Origin: Eopsaltria australis
Taxonomy: Eukaryota > Chordata > Aves > Passeriformes > Petroicidae
DNA length: 64,000 nucleotides
Assembly: GCA_034509425.1 (NCBI GenBank)
Contig: JAVTVJ010000666.1
Location: 682,001-746,000 of the forward strand
Direction: 5' to 3'
In this document: piece by piece, positions 41,250 to 50,557 of the stretch
Position numbering within the stretch: position 1 is the stretch's first letter
Layout: every line of letters begins with the position of its first letter
Made by a program: the position numbers and the translations under genes
The notes under the pieces: generated by a model
The model's input: only the letters and a program-made list of their open reading frames with translations
The model's database searches: none
Told to the model about the DNA's origin: nothing

Positions 41250-41740
41250 TACCTTGTCCTTGAGGAACTGTGGCTGGTTATGGACTACTGGACGGAGGCA
41301 CTTTAGAGGATGTTGTGGCTGAAGGAGAGGTGGCAGCTGTCAGTCAGGAGGTGAGGGATCCCTCTGGTGCTTCCCATGCCCTGGACATGCTGGTCCTGGT
41401 AAGCAGGTGATAAGAACAAAAAAAAACACCCTAATCTGTCTTCCCTTAGAAAGATGCTGCTCTGATGGTGTTGGACAGCAGCTCTTCCTCTTGGCTGCAC
41501 CGTGTCCTGCCATTCCTCACCATTTCCTGAGACAGGAAATCTCTTGGAGCCATTCTCCTTTCTTTGTGTGATGAATTCAAGTCTTTAATTGTGACCCTCA
41601 TATTTCTTTTTCCTCTATCAGAGCCTGCAGGCCCTGGATTTCCTTCATTCCACCAGGTCATCCACAGGGACATCAAAAGCTCCAGCATCCTTCTGGGCAT
41701 GGACGGATCTGTCAGGTTGGCTGGGTGGTTTTGGTCAGGG
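41250..41740 (+). pseudogene. PAK3-like: PAK-like kinase pseudogene, two exons
   Basis: Exon remnant a (41,250-41,350) reads LEELWLVMDY, a one-base shift, then DGGTLEDVVAEGEVAAVSQE, the hinge segment of a group I PAK. Exon remnant b begins after an intact acceptor (AG at 41,620-41,621) and reads LQALDFLHS, a one-base loss, then HQVIHRDIKSSSILLGMDGSVRL, the catalytic loop. The invariant Asn of the loop region (DN in PAKs) is Ser. The intron between them is kept, so the copy arose by DNA duplication. An ERV LTR (41,741) cuts it where the DFG segment would follow. Mirrored at 59,190-59,683. Confidence 0.82.
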
Positions 41741-42310
41741 CTGTATTGGGTCTGACTGGGGTAAAGCTCACAGCCCTTACAGTGCTGGGCTTTGCTTTGG
41801 TAGCTGGTGTTGATAACAGAGCAGTGTTTTGGCTACTGCCAAGCTGTGCTGTCCCTCTGACATTCCTTCCCCCACCCAAGGGGATGGGGGTGGGCAAGAT
41901 CCTGGGAGGGGACACCAGCAGGCCAGCTGAGCCCAGTCAGCCAAAGGGATATTCCATCCCATATGACATCAGCTCAGATATCTAAGGGAAGGAAGAGAGG
42001 AGGAAGGGGGGGCATTCATGAGTTGTCCATGTTTGCCTTCTGGAAGAACCACTCCGCGTGCTGAAGCCCTGCTTCCCAGGAAGTGTCCGGACATCGCTGC
42101 TGATGGGAAGTAGAGACTGATTGTTTTTCCCTTTAGCTCTTGTGCTCGCAGATCTCTGCTTGTTCTCTTTATTTTCCTGCTGTAATCAACTGCCTTATCT
42201 CACCCTACTAGATTTTTTCCCATATTATTCTCTCCCCTGTCCCAGTGGGAAAGGGAGTGATAGAGCGACTGAGTGGGCACCTGGCACCCAGCCGGGGGCA
42301 ACCCACGTCA
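41741..42310 (+). repeat. ERV C 5' LTR
   Basis: A 570-bp LTR starting TGTATTGGGTCTGACTGGGG and ending CCCACGTCA. The start and the GTTGATAACA block resemble widespread avian ERVL-type LTRs. It is inserted in the PAK-like pseudogene. Only the first 106 bp of a matching 3' LTR survive at 46,726. Confidence 0.88.
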
Positions 42311-42318
42311 GTCTCTTT

Positions 42319-42337
42319 TGGTGCCCAAAGGTGGGGC
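42319..42337 (+). other. ERV C primer binding site
   Basis: TGGTGCCCAAAGGTGGGGC lies eight bases inside the LTR, a slightly decayed Lys-tRNA-type site like that of element B. Confidence 0.75.
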
Positions 42338-42493
42338 GAGATAAAGGCAGTTTATATATATATATACATCCATATATATATGTATTGCATGCTCTAGTAA
42401 TTATCAATAGCAGCTCTCAAGTAATGAGCTCCTGCATGGCACACAGCCTTTGGCTGCCACACTGCTTATCTTTATTTTGCTAAGTTTGGGAAC

Positions 42494-42868
42494 ATGTTGA
42501 AACAAACAATGACTGTGAATGAATATAACTCCTTCTCTCTGCCCGGGGTGAATTTGAGTATGGATGATCTTTTACTGCAGATTCCCATGGTCATTGCCAA
42601 TCCTTATATAAGCTTCCTGATATTATTAATAATATTAGCCAACACCGTAGTTACCTTATGGAATTCATGGAAATTGTCATCTCCCTGGTACAGAAGGAAA
42701 GAACCCTTGGGTGAGGAGCTGTTAAAATCTGCCCTGAGGTACCCAGTTCCTGGGTGGAAAGGTGTATGGAGGGATTTGGGCAGGTTCCTAGGGCGGTTAT
42801 CACCTCCCATTGCCAGGGAGTTTACTCCTGAAGAGGTAAATAACCCTAACAAACTGGCCCATCACTGA
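42494..42868 (+). CDS. ERV C leader ORF, 124 aa, one membrane segment
   Basis: First open frame after the PBS, starting at an ATG with a second in-frame ATG five codons later. Residues about 38-58 form a strong membrane segment (PYISFLILLIILANTVVTLW). A basic, Trp-rich tail follows (SSPWYRRK, GVWRDLGRFLGR). It ends at TGA 42866-42868. The gag frame that follows is in a different phase and is open back to just before this stop. It is therefore either a separate small membrane protein or the N-terminus of Gag cut off by a frameshift. The A/B/E family has membrane segments fused to Gag in one frame, which favours the second view. The mirror copy (58,063-58,437) has the same length with few substitutions. 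Confidence 0.65.
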   Translation: MLKQTMTVNEYNSFSLPGVNLSMDDLLLQIPMVIANPYISFLILLIILANTVVTLWNSWKLSSPWYRRKEPLGEELLKSALRYPVPGWKGVWRDLGRFLGRLSPPIAREFTPEEVNNPNKLAHH

Positions 42869-42972
42869 CAGAGGGGTGCCTCGTTTACTCCCAGCAATGC
42901 CAGCAGCTTCTCGCCCTGTACTGGGGGCTGGCCTGGGCCTACCGGGCCTCTGTTCAATACTCTCAGAGGACT

Positions 42973-44229
42973 GTGGTTGAGACAGGAACCCAAACTGTGT
43001 CTGAGGACACTATAGCTGAGACAGGGACACAAACTACAACTATGGCTGAGGCACGGATACAAACCACAACAACTATGTCTGAGATAGGAACCCAAACCAC
43101 AGCAACTACAGTGATTGCCCCAGCAGTGCAAACAAAAAAATGGACAAGGCAAGTTTCAGGCCCAAGCTGCCGATTAGTAAGGGAAGAAGAAGAAGAAGAA
43201 GAAGAAGAGGTGGGGCCAGATCAAGAGGCAGGTCCTTCAGCAAAGGAATCAAAGGGAGTGAGGCAAGTTAAACAGGAAACCGAAGTTACTCGGTCCCTGA
43301 CCCCATCCGAACTTCGAGACCTGCAAAAGGATTGCAGCTGCCAGTCAGGTGAGAGGATTCCTGCATGGCTGCTGCAATGCTGGGATAATGGGGCCAAAAG
43401 TCAGCAGTTAGAAGGTCATGAAGCCCAACAGCTGGGATCCCTTGCTAAGGATCGGGAAACTGAAAGAGGGCTTGCAAAGGAAGGAGCAATTTGTAGCTTC
43501 TGGAGACGGCTTTTCTCAAGTGTGAAGGCAAGATATCCTTTTAAGGAAGATCTTGTGAAATCCCCAGGGAAGTGGACCAATGTAGATGAAGGTATCCAGT
43601 ACTTGAGAGAATTGGCAGTGCTGGGAATTGTCGATAGTGATCTAAAGGATGATCGAGTCAGCAAAGATCCAGAGGATGTCCCCTGTACACTCGCCATGTG
43701 GAGGAAGGTGGTTCAAGGCACCCCTGCATCATATTCCAGCAGCTTGGTGGCACTTTATTATCCACAAATGGATGCACCAACTGTAGAGGTGGCGTCCTCC
43801 TGGCTCCGAAATGTAGCAGAAACTCTGGGTACTCCCTCATCCCTGCAAGCCACCAGCCCAACTTTTAGGGGCAGCCCAAGAGATCGCTCCTCTCCAACCC
43901 CAGTCAGAGGGAAAAGAATCCCCAAGAACAGGCCACGTAACGAGCTCTGGTTCTTTCTGCGTGAGCATGGAGAGGACATGGGGAAGTGGGATGGTGAACC
44001 CACCTCCAAGCTGAGCGCCCGGGTCCGTGAACTGAGGGGGAAGAGACCTGTTAAGAAGGGGCTGCCCAAGAAGACTGTCAGTGTAGTTACCACAGAGAGA
44101 CCAGAAGACAATCAGCGATCTCCCAGATATAAGAAAATGAAAACCGTTTCCTACAATCCTGATGAGGGAACCTCTGATTTGGCATCACAAAGGTCAGACA
44201 GTGAATACTCTGACCAGGAACAGGAATAG
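42973..44229 (+). CDS. gag: ERV C Gag, 418 aa, with QT-motif array
   Basis: Open from ATG 42973 to the UAG at 44227-44229. The same frame is open upstream to about 42,870, so the true start may be earlier. Residues 1-54 hold five QT motifs (TGTQT twice, ARIQT, IGTQT, PAVQT) spaced 10-13 residues apart. A Glu tract encoded by a (GAA)n repeat follows, then a capsid-like domain from about 109 (SELRDLQKD, WLLQCWD, FWRRLFSSVKARYPF) homologous to element B. The C-terminus has FFLREHGEDM and no zinc knuckle. Gag would form the viral core; the QT array resembles LC8 dynein light chain ligands. The mirror copy is frameshifted in the GAA tract. Confidence 0.85.
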   Translation: MVETGTQTVSEDTIAETGTQTTTMAEARIQTTTTMSEIGTQTTATTVIAPAVQTKKWTRQVSGPSCRLVREEEEEEEEEVGPDQEAGPSAKESKGVRQVKQETEVTRSLTPSELRDLQKDCSCQSGERIPAWLLQCWDNGAKSQQLEGHEAQQLGSLAKDRETERGLAKEGAICSFWRRLFSSVKARYPFKEDLVKSPGKWTNVDEGIQYLRELAVLGIVDSDLKDDRVSKDPEDVPCTLAMWRKVVQGTPASYSSSLVALYYPQMDAPTVEVASSWLRNVAETLGTPSSLQATSPTFRGSPRDRSSPTPVRGKRIPKNRPRNELWFFLREHGEDMGKWDGEPTSKLSARVRELRGKRPVKKGLPKKTVSVVTTERPEDNQRSPRYKKMKTVSYNPDEGTSDLASQRSDSEYSDQEQE

Positions 44230-44257
44230 AGGGTCCCTGCCTCCGGCCAGGAGGAGG
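44227..44257 (+). promoter_or_regulatory. ERV C gag-pro UAG and downstream stem
   Basis: UAG 44227-44229 is in frame with protease. 44,240-44,244 (CCUCC) pairs with 44,253-44,257 (GGAGG). The position that is U-A in element B is C-G here, and one that is U-G in B is C-G here. See 8812-8842. Confidence 0.5.
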
Positions 44258-46068
44258 AAAGGGATGACCGGGTATACTGGACGGTGTGGATTCGATGGCC
44301 TGGCACATCAGAGCCACAGAAGTACAAAGCTTTAGTGGACACCGGTGCACAGTGTACACTGATGCCATCGAGGCACAAGAGTGCAGAAGCCTTCTGGATC
44401 TCTGGAGTGACAGGGGGATGCCAGGAGTTGTCGGTAGTAAAAGCTGAGGTGAGCTTAACAGGGGACAGATGGCAAAGGCACCCCATTGTGACTGGCCCAG
44501 AGGCCCCTTGCATCCTTGGCATTGACTACCTCAGGAGAGGGTATTTTAAGGATCCAAAAGGATATCGATGGGCCTTTGGTGTAGCTGCAGTGAATACAGA
44601 GAAGATCAAACAGTTATCCACCCTGCCTGGCCTCTCAGAAGATCCCTTCATCGTAGGATTGCTGCAGGTGGAAGATCAGCAAGTACCGATTGCTACCAGG
44701 ACAGTGCACCGGAGGCAGTATCGCACCAACCGGGACTCCGGGACTCCTATCCATGAACTAATTCATCGACTGGAGAGCCAAGGAGTTATCAGCAGGACCC
44801 GCTCACCCTTCAACAGCCCCATATGGCCAGTGTGGAAGTCAAATGGGGAATGGCGGCTGACAGTGGACTATCGGGGCCTGAATGAAGTCACAGCACCTCT
44901 AAGTGCTGCCGTACCAGACATGTTGGACCTCCAATATGAGCTAGAGTCAAAAGCAGCCAAATGGCATGCCACGATTGACATCGCTAATGCATTTTTCTCA
45001 GTCCCTCTGGCGGCAGAGGGCAGGCCACAATTTGCTTTCACTTGGAGGGGTGTCCAGTACACCTGGAACCGACTGCCCCAGGGGTGGAGACACAGCCCCA
45101 CCATCTGCCATGGCCTGATCCAGGCTGCCCTGGAACAGGGTGGAGCTCCGGAACACCTGCAATATATTGATGGTATCATTGTGTGGGGCGATACAGCAGG
45201 AGAAGTTTTTGAGAAAGGGAAGAAAATAATCCAAATTCTTCAGAAAGCTGGTCTTGCTATAAAACAAAGGAAGGTGAAGGGACCTGCACAGGAGATCCAG
45301 TTCCTGGGAATAAAATGGCAGGATGGGCGCCGTCATGTGCCTACAGCGGTGGTTGACAAAATTGCCAATATGTGTCCAGCAGTTAATAAGAAGGAAACAC
45401 AAGCTTTCCTGGGCCTTGTAGGGTTCTGGAGAATGCACATTCCAGGCTATAGTCAACTTGTGGGCCCCCTCTATCGAGTGACCCAGAAGAAGAAGGACTT
45501 TGAGTGGGGCCCTGAGCAGAAACAGGCCTTTGAGCAGATCAAACAGGAAACAGCTCGTGCCCTTGGGCCTGTTCGGACAGGACCAGATGTGCAAAATATA
45601 CTCTACACTGCAGCCGGGGAGCAGGGCCTCACCTGGAGCCTTTGGCAGAGGACCGCAGGAGAAACCCGAGGTCAGCCATTAGGATTCGGGAGCTGGAGTT
45701 ATCGAGGATCAGAAGCCCACTATACTCCAACTGAAAAAGAGATATTAGCAGCTTACGAGGGTGTTGGAGTGGCCTCAGAAGTTGTTGGGACAGAAGCGTG
45801 TCTCCTCTTGGCTCCACGATTGCCCGTCCTACACTGGATGTTCAAAGGAAACATTCCCTCCACGCATCATGCAACCAGCACTACATGGAGTAAGGGGGTG
45901 GCCTTAATTGCACAACGAGCCCCAATGGGAAAAGCCAATTTCCCAGGAATCCTAGAAGAGATTTTGGATTGGTCAGAAGCCAGAGATTTTGGAGCACTGT
46001 CTGAGAAGGTGACTCATGCCCAAGAAGCGCCACCATATAATGAGTTACCAGAAAATGAAAGAAGATGA
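44230..46068 (+). pseudogene. pol: ERV C protease-RT frame, catalytically dead RT
   Basis: A single frame from the gag UAG to TGA at 46066-46068. Protease: RWPGTSEP, ALVDTGAQCTLMPS, GIDYLRRGYF. It continues into RT with no stop at the boundary, unlike A/B/E. RT: TVDYRGLNE, TWRGVQYTWNRLPQG. The active site reads YIDG rather than YxDD, so the second catalytic aspartate is lost. A thumb/connection segment follows (FLGLVGFWRMHIPGY, YTPTEKEILAA). A TGA closes the frame immediately before RNase H (ENERR stop YALFTDGS). The mirror copy shares YIDG and the TGA, so they predate arm duplication. Confidence 0.88.
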
Positions 46069-46644
46069 TATGCTTTATTTACTGATGGATCCTGCCGAGT
46101 GATAGGAAACCATCGGAGGTGGAAAGCTGCTGTGTGGAATGCCACACGACAAGTGATTGAGGCCGCTGAAGGGGAAGGTGAATCAAGCCAGTTTGCAGAG
46201 GTGAAAGCCATCCACCTAGCCCTAGAGATTGCTGAGAGAGAAAAGTGGCCCATACTCTGTCTCTAGACCAACTCCTGGATGGTGGCTAATGCCCTAAGGG
46301 GATGGCTGCAGCAGTGGAAGAAAAGCAACTGGCAGCGCAGGGGGAAACCCATCTGGGCTGCTGCATTGTGGCAGGACATTGCTGCACGGATGGAAAACAA
46401 GACTCTGAAAGTGCGTCGTGTAGATGCCCATGTGCCCAGAAGTCGTGTCACTGAGGAGCAAGAAAAAGGCAATAATGAACAGGGATGGTGTCAGTGCTCA
46501 ACCATCAAGTTTACTGTTCCTCCTGTCCTGACCCCACATTCTGCTGGAATGGAGATCACCTGGAACGATGTGAAAGGACAGGAGATAGCAGTTAATGTTA
46601 TAGGGATGGTTGAAGGATGTAGCTTAAATTGCATGTGTGAGTAG
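46069..46644 (+). pseudogene. pol: ERV C RNase H remnant, integrase missing
   Basis: In-frame continuation after TGA: FTDGSCRVIG, AEVKAIHLALEIAE, then TAG at 46264-46266 and TNSWMV, where the third catalytic Asp of YTDSW is lost, then VDAHVPRS. After EEQ-NNEQ the sequence leaves the pol homology. About 50 further codons (to TAG at 46642-46644) match nothing in the other elements, and the entire integrase is absent before the LTR. Same structure in the mirror arm. Confidence 0.85.
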
Positions 46645-46725
46645 GAAAGGGTTCTAGTAATGAGAATATCTAGATTCTATGGGATCCGAGCATGACGCAA
46701 ATGGTATGGAATGAGGGGTGCAGAT

Positions 46726-46831
46726 TGTATTGGGTCTGACTGGGGTAAAGCTCACAGCCCTTACAGTGCTGTGCTTTGCATTGGTAGCTGGTGTTGATAA
46801 CAGAGCAGGGTTTTGGCACTGCCAAGCAGTG
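46726..46831 (+). repeat. ERV C 3' LTR, first 106 bp only
   Basis: Matches 41,741 onward (TGTATTGGGTCTGACTGGGG) after a G-rich purine tract, then switches abruptly to an A-family LTR at 46,832. Confidence 0.88.
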
Positions 46832-47292
46832 TGTCTTAGGTTACAATGGTATGTATTCTATCACCATCTTCATGGGATGTTGGGGCCGGATGGGGCAGTG
46901 TTCCTGGCTCATCCCTGATGGCCCCAGGGCATGTCTTCCCATGGGCCAGCTCTTGGAGCCAGGTGGGGCACTTTGCTTTGCTCATTCCTAATGGCTGCAG
47001 TTAATGGCCATTGAGTCCCACTGATAAACTCCATCATCCCATTGTGAGATGCCCCGCCCAGGGGGAGGAACCAAGCATCCCTATCTGGATATAATCTGGA
47101 ATTGGAAACACCACAAGGCAGCTTTTCCACTGCATTCCCAGAGGAAGATCAGACCCTTCTACACCACCACTGGACCTTCAGAGGAGAACTGCACCTTTCC
47201 ACAGGATCACTGCTTCAACAGAACCACATCTATCACTCCCAGAGGAGTGCAGCCACCATCTAATTGGACTGCTACCAACACCCTGACCGACC
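46832..47292 (+). repeat. A-family LTR, 3'-truncated
   Basis: Begins with the intact TGTCTTAGG terminus and follows the E/C' LTR type for 461 bp, then stops at CCCTGACCGAC, before the poly(A) region. It directly abuts the truncated ERV C LTR. Mirror copy at 53,636-54,096. Confidence 0.88.
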
Positions 47293-48031
47293 CCTGCAAG
47301 GCAGGGCAGGTGAGAGATGCATTCAACGATTGCTGATGCTCAACAGCGGCCAGGACAGACTGCTCTCTCCGCCCTTGATCCTGCATGGGCCGTTTCTAAT
47401 CTGCACCTAAAACACTGGGGCTGCCTGCTTTCCTTCCTGTGCAAAAGTACTGTCATTGTGGTCCTGGAGCCCAAGGGCAACATGTGAATTGCACATTGTC
47501 CAAAATGTGACATGTGCAAGCACTGGTCCTGGACAAAAGCTGCCCAGAAAGACGGGTCTGGCTGCGTGGCACTTCCCCTGGGCTTCTTCTCATGTGCTCC
47601 TGAAACACTGGGGATATGTGAGAGAGCCTTGGCAGTCCTCATGGGAGCAGAGAGTGCAGGGCAAGGCTGGGAGATGCCAGGAGAAAAGGGGTCTCAAATT
47701 CCAGTGGGAAAGGGGTGAGCAAGGCAGTTGGTGGCTTTGCAAGGCAAGAAAAGGGAGAGGCAGGCAGTGCCGTGGGAGTCCCAGAAGGAGAAGAAAAGGC
47801 CAGCTTTGACCTGGATGGAGAGGGAAGCCAAGGTGGGGGATGGGTGAGCAGGTCAATGCAAGGCACTGGAATGGTGGCAAGGGCAAGGCAAGGACATGGA
47901 TGGATCGGGAATGTAAAGGAAAGGAATGGTCAGGAGTGGCAAGGAAAGTCAAGGTTGGGTGGGAAGGGCAATGGAAGGGAGGGGTAGGAAACAAAACTGG
48001 TGCCTTAAGAGGAAAAGTTCATGCGTGGCAA
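47293..48031. other. 739-bp unassigned insert between LTR pieces
   Basis: Not homologous to anything else in the window except its mirror (52,895-53,635). Left part is unique; right part (about 47,700-47,990) is a GGCAAGG-rich degenerate repeat. Both boundaries are LTR edges. Open frames in it show no domain. Confidence 0.6.
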
Positions 48032-48593
48032 GGTTACAATGGTATGTATTCTATCACCATCTTCATGGGATGTTGGGGCCGGATGGGGCAGTGTTCCTGG
48101 CTCATCCCTGATGGCCCCAGGGCATGTCTTCTCATGGGCCAGCTCTTGGAGCCAGGTGGGGCACTTTGCTTTGCTCATTCCTAATGGCTGCAGTTAATGG
48201 CCATTGAGTCCCACTGATAAACTCCATCATCCCATTGTGAGATGCCCCGCCCAGGGGGAGGAACCAAGCATCCCTATCTGGATATAATCTGGAATTGGAA
48301 ACACCACAAGGCAGCTTTTCCACTGCATTCCCAGAGGAAGATCAGACCCTTCTACACCATCACTGGACCTTCAGAGGAGAACTACACCTTTCCACAGGAT
48401 CACTGCTTCAACAGAACCACATCTGTCACTCCCAGAGGAGTGCAGCCACCATCTAATTGGACTGCTACCAACACCCTGACCGACAGGGTGTCAGGTTGTA
48501 TTCTGACTCTGTCAGTGTTTTTGTACTATTGCATTTATTTTAATTTTTCTTCTGACTTTGAGTCTCTCACTGATTTGCTTTCAAATTATCACA
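48032..48593 (+). repeat. Element C' 5' LTR (A family), first 9 bp lost
   Basis: Full-length A-family LTR except for the initial TGTCTTAGG, which the mirror copy (52,311-52,894) retains. Loss between two AGG triplets explains the 9-bp deletion. Ends ATCACA before the PBS. Confidence 0.88.
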
Positions 48594-48598
48594 TTTTT

Positions 48599-48616
48599 TG
48601 GCGCCCAGTGTAGGGC
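48599..48616 (+). other. Element C' primer binding site
   Basis: TGGCGCCCAGTGTAGGGC, a slightly decayed Lys-tRNA-type site. Confidence 0.75.
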
Positions 48617-48643
48617 AGGGTCCTGAGGAAAGCCAGAATTACA

Positions 48644-49094
48644 ATGTGTTCTAGAGTCCACCTATTCACCGTGATACTCAATACACTTACATGGGTCCTG
48701 TACCTTGCTCTATATATATTTCCACAGATGGAGAACTACCTGCCCGTAGTAATGCTCCTGTGCAGGCCGGGGTATCCTATAAAAATTGCTTTAATGGTTT
48801 ATAATGACTATTGCATGATAACCTCTGAGGCAATGAACACCATTGGGAATATATACTCAATTTTGTTTGCTTGTCCTAGTCTGGGCTGCTACATCTGGGG
48901 CCTCCTCAACAATCGCACCCAGCCCCCAGGGGAAAGAGTAGAGAGTGGTTTCTTTCAGCCTTTTAGACCAGACACAAGAGTTTTTGAAAGTATTGAGTTC
49001 CCTTTGGATGTCAAAGATGGTATAATCTTGCTGTCAGTTCTGTTTTCTTTTCTCTCTATCACCTGCACCATGTACACCATGCTTAGGAACAGAA
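48644..49094 (+). pseudogene. gag: Element C' gag, truncated at the palindrome edge
   Basis: N-terminal Gag region with the same hydrophobic layout as element B (VILNTLTWVLYLALYIF, LPVVMLLCRPGY, then a segment at DGIILLSVLFSFL). The family start ATG is GTG here and in E; an upstream ATG at 48,644 is in frame. Homology to gag stops at 49,094 after CTTAGGAACAGAA, where sequence passes into an LTR of another family. The capsid part and pol are missing. Confidence 0.85.
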
Positions 49095-49096
49095 AT

Positions 49097-49458
49097 GTCG
49101 GTGGCAAGAGAAGCAAGACGCCGACTCAATGTGAGTGATAAATCAAGCTCCTTTATTGTCAGAAAGTGCACACTCTTTTTAGTGCTGTCCATGCTCAAAA
49201 CGTTTTTCCCCCACAGAAGTTTCCCACAGGAGCTTTCTCTATTCTAATTAAAACACCAAGCTGATATCAGAAGTCAACAACAGTAACAGTTTCTTCTGCC
49301 AAGTTAATCTTTAGACACCTGCAGCTTGTTTTCAGCTTTCATGTCTCTCTTTCCCACAGTTGAGAATAACCTTGAGCAGAGGCCTAGCTTTCGTCTAAGG
49401 GGCCTGGATTGCTCACCCACTTTATGTCTGTGCAGCTGGAGAAGGATATTCTCCAACA
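49097..49458 (-). mobile_element. Solo LTR of another ERV at the palindrome junction
   Basis: A 362-bp LTR on the minus strand: TGTTGGAGAATATCC start (right end), AATAAAGG signal, and an end reading GCCACCGACA (left end). The layout is typical of small avian class II LTRs. The flanking six bases differ on the two sides (CAGAAA and GTCCAT), so no target duplication. The left flank is plus-strand gag, the right flank minus-strand RT. Confidence 0.88.
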
Positions 49459-50165
49459 GTCCATCTTGCCACTTGACTCCTAAAAACTGGATTTCTTGCG
49501 CAGGTCTTTTAACATTACTTGGCTTGATGACAAAACCAGCTCTTAGGAGAATCCGGATGATCTTCTTTCCATTCTCAAAGACTTCCTCTGCTGTGTTCCC
49601 CCATACGATGAATGTCGTCGATGTACTGCAGATGTTCTGGAGCCTCACCCTTTTCCAGTGCAGCCTGGATCAGTCCATGGCAGATGGTGGGGCTGTGCTT
49701 CCAGCCCTGGGGGAGTCTGTTCCAGGTGTACTGCACGCCCCTCCAGGTGAAAGCAAACTGAGGCCTGCACTCTGCTGCCAGAGGAATGGAGAAAAAGGCA
49801 TTGGCAATATCGATGGTCGCGTACCACTTTGCTGCCTTGGATTCCAGTTCATACTGAAGTTCCAACATGTCTGGCACAGCAGCACTCAGTGGTGGTGTGA
49901 CCTCATTCAGGCCACGATAATCCACTGTCAGTCTCCATTCTCCACTGGACTTACGCACTGGCCATATAGGGCTGTTAAAGGGTGAATGAGCCTTGCTGAC
50001 CACCCCTTGGCTGTCCAGTTCACGAATCATCTCATGGATGGGAACCATAGAGTCTCTGTCTGTGTTGTACTGCCGATGGTGCACTGTTGCTGTGGTGATT
50101 GGTACCTGCTGTTCTTCAACTTCCAGCAGTCCCACAGCACAGGGATCGTCTGAGAGACCAGACAA
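49459..50165 (-). pseudogene. pol: Element E reverse transcriptase, truncated
   Basis: Open from 50,165 on the minus strand with TVDYRGLNE, TWRGVQYTWNRLPQG and an intact LQYIDD active site, the only YIDD in the window. A one-base insertion directly after (about 49,613) shifts the frame; the continuation (VWGNTAEEVF, IQFLGVKWQDG) runs to 49,459 and is cut by the solo LTR. RNase H and integrase are missing. A TGA separates it from protease as in A and B. Confidence 0.88.
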
Positions 50166-50557
50166 GGTATGCAGCTGTCAGATGTCTTCTGTTTCTACAG
50201 CGGCTATCCCGAAAGCCCAACGATGTCCTTTTGGGTCTCTGAAATACCCATTTCTAAGTTAGTCTATGCCCAGGATGCATGGGGCCTCTGTGCTGGTCAT
50301 GATGGGGTGTTTCTGCCACTCGTTCCCAGTTCAACTCACTTCAGCTTCCAATACAGTCAGCTGCTGGGATCCTCCTGTCACCCCAGAAATAGAAATAGAT
50401 TCTGTTCCCACGTACCTTGATGGCATCAGGGTACATTGAGCGTTGGTGTAACCAAAGCCGTGTATCTTTGTGGGTCAGACGTGCCAGGCCACCGGATCCA
50501 CACAGTCCAATAGATCCGGTTGTCCCTTTCCTCTACCTGGCTAGAGGCAGGGCCCCT
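50166..50557 (-). pseudogene. pro: Element E protease, active site lost
   Basis: Homologous to protease of A/B, following the gag UAG in frame. A two-base deletion with adjacent changes at about 50,443 destroys the Asp-Thr-Gly active site and shifts the frame. The downstream GIDYLR block is recognisable but interrupted by a stop. Confidence 0.82.

Larger units (their letters stand above)
36898..49094 (+). repeat. Left arm of a large inverted repeat (palindrome)
   Basis: Reverse complement of 51,812-64,000 along its whole length, including host DNA, kinase pseudogenes and ERVs. Mirrored coordinates sum to 100,898 at the outer part, 100,904-100,933 around 40-42 kb, 100,926-100,928 over the ERV, 100,919 at the next LTR and about 100,906 at the inner end. 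These steps reflect small indels only. The inner end falls at 49,094, two bases from a foreign LTR. The outer end lies at or left of 36,898 because the right arm leaves the window. Confidence 0.95.
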
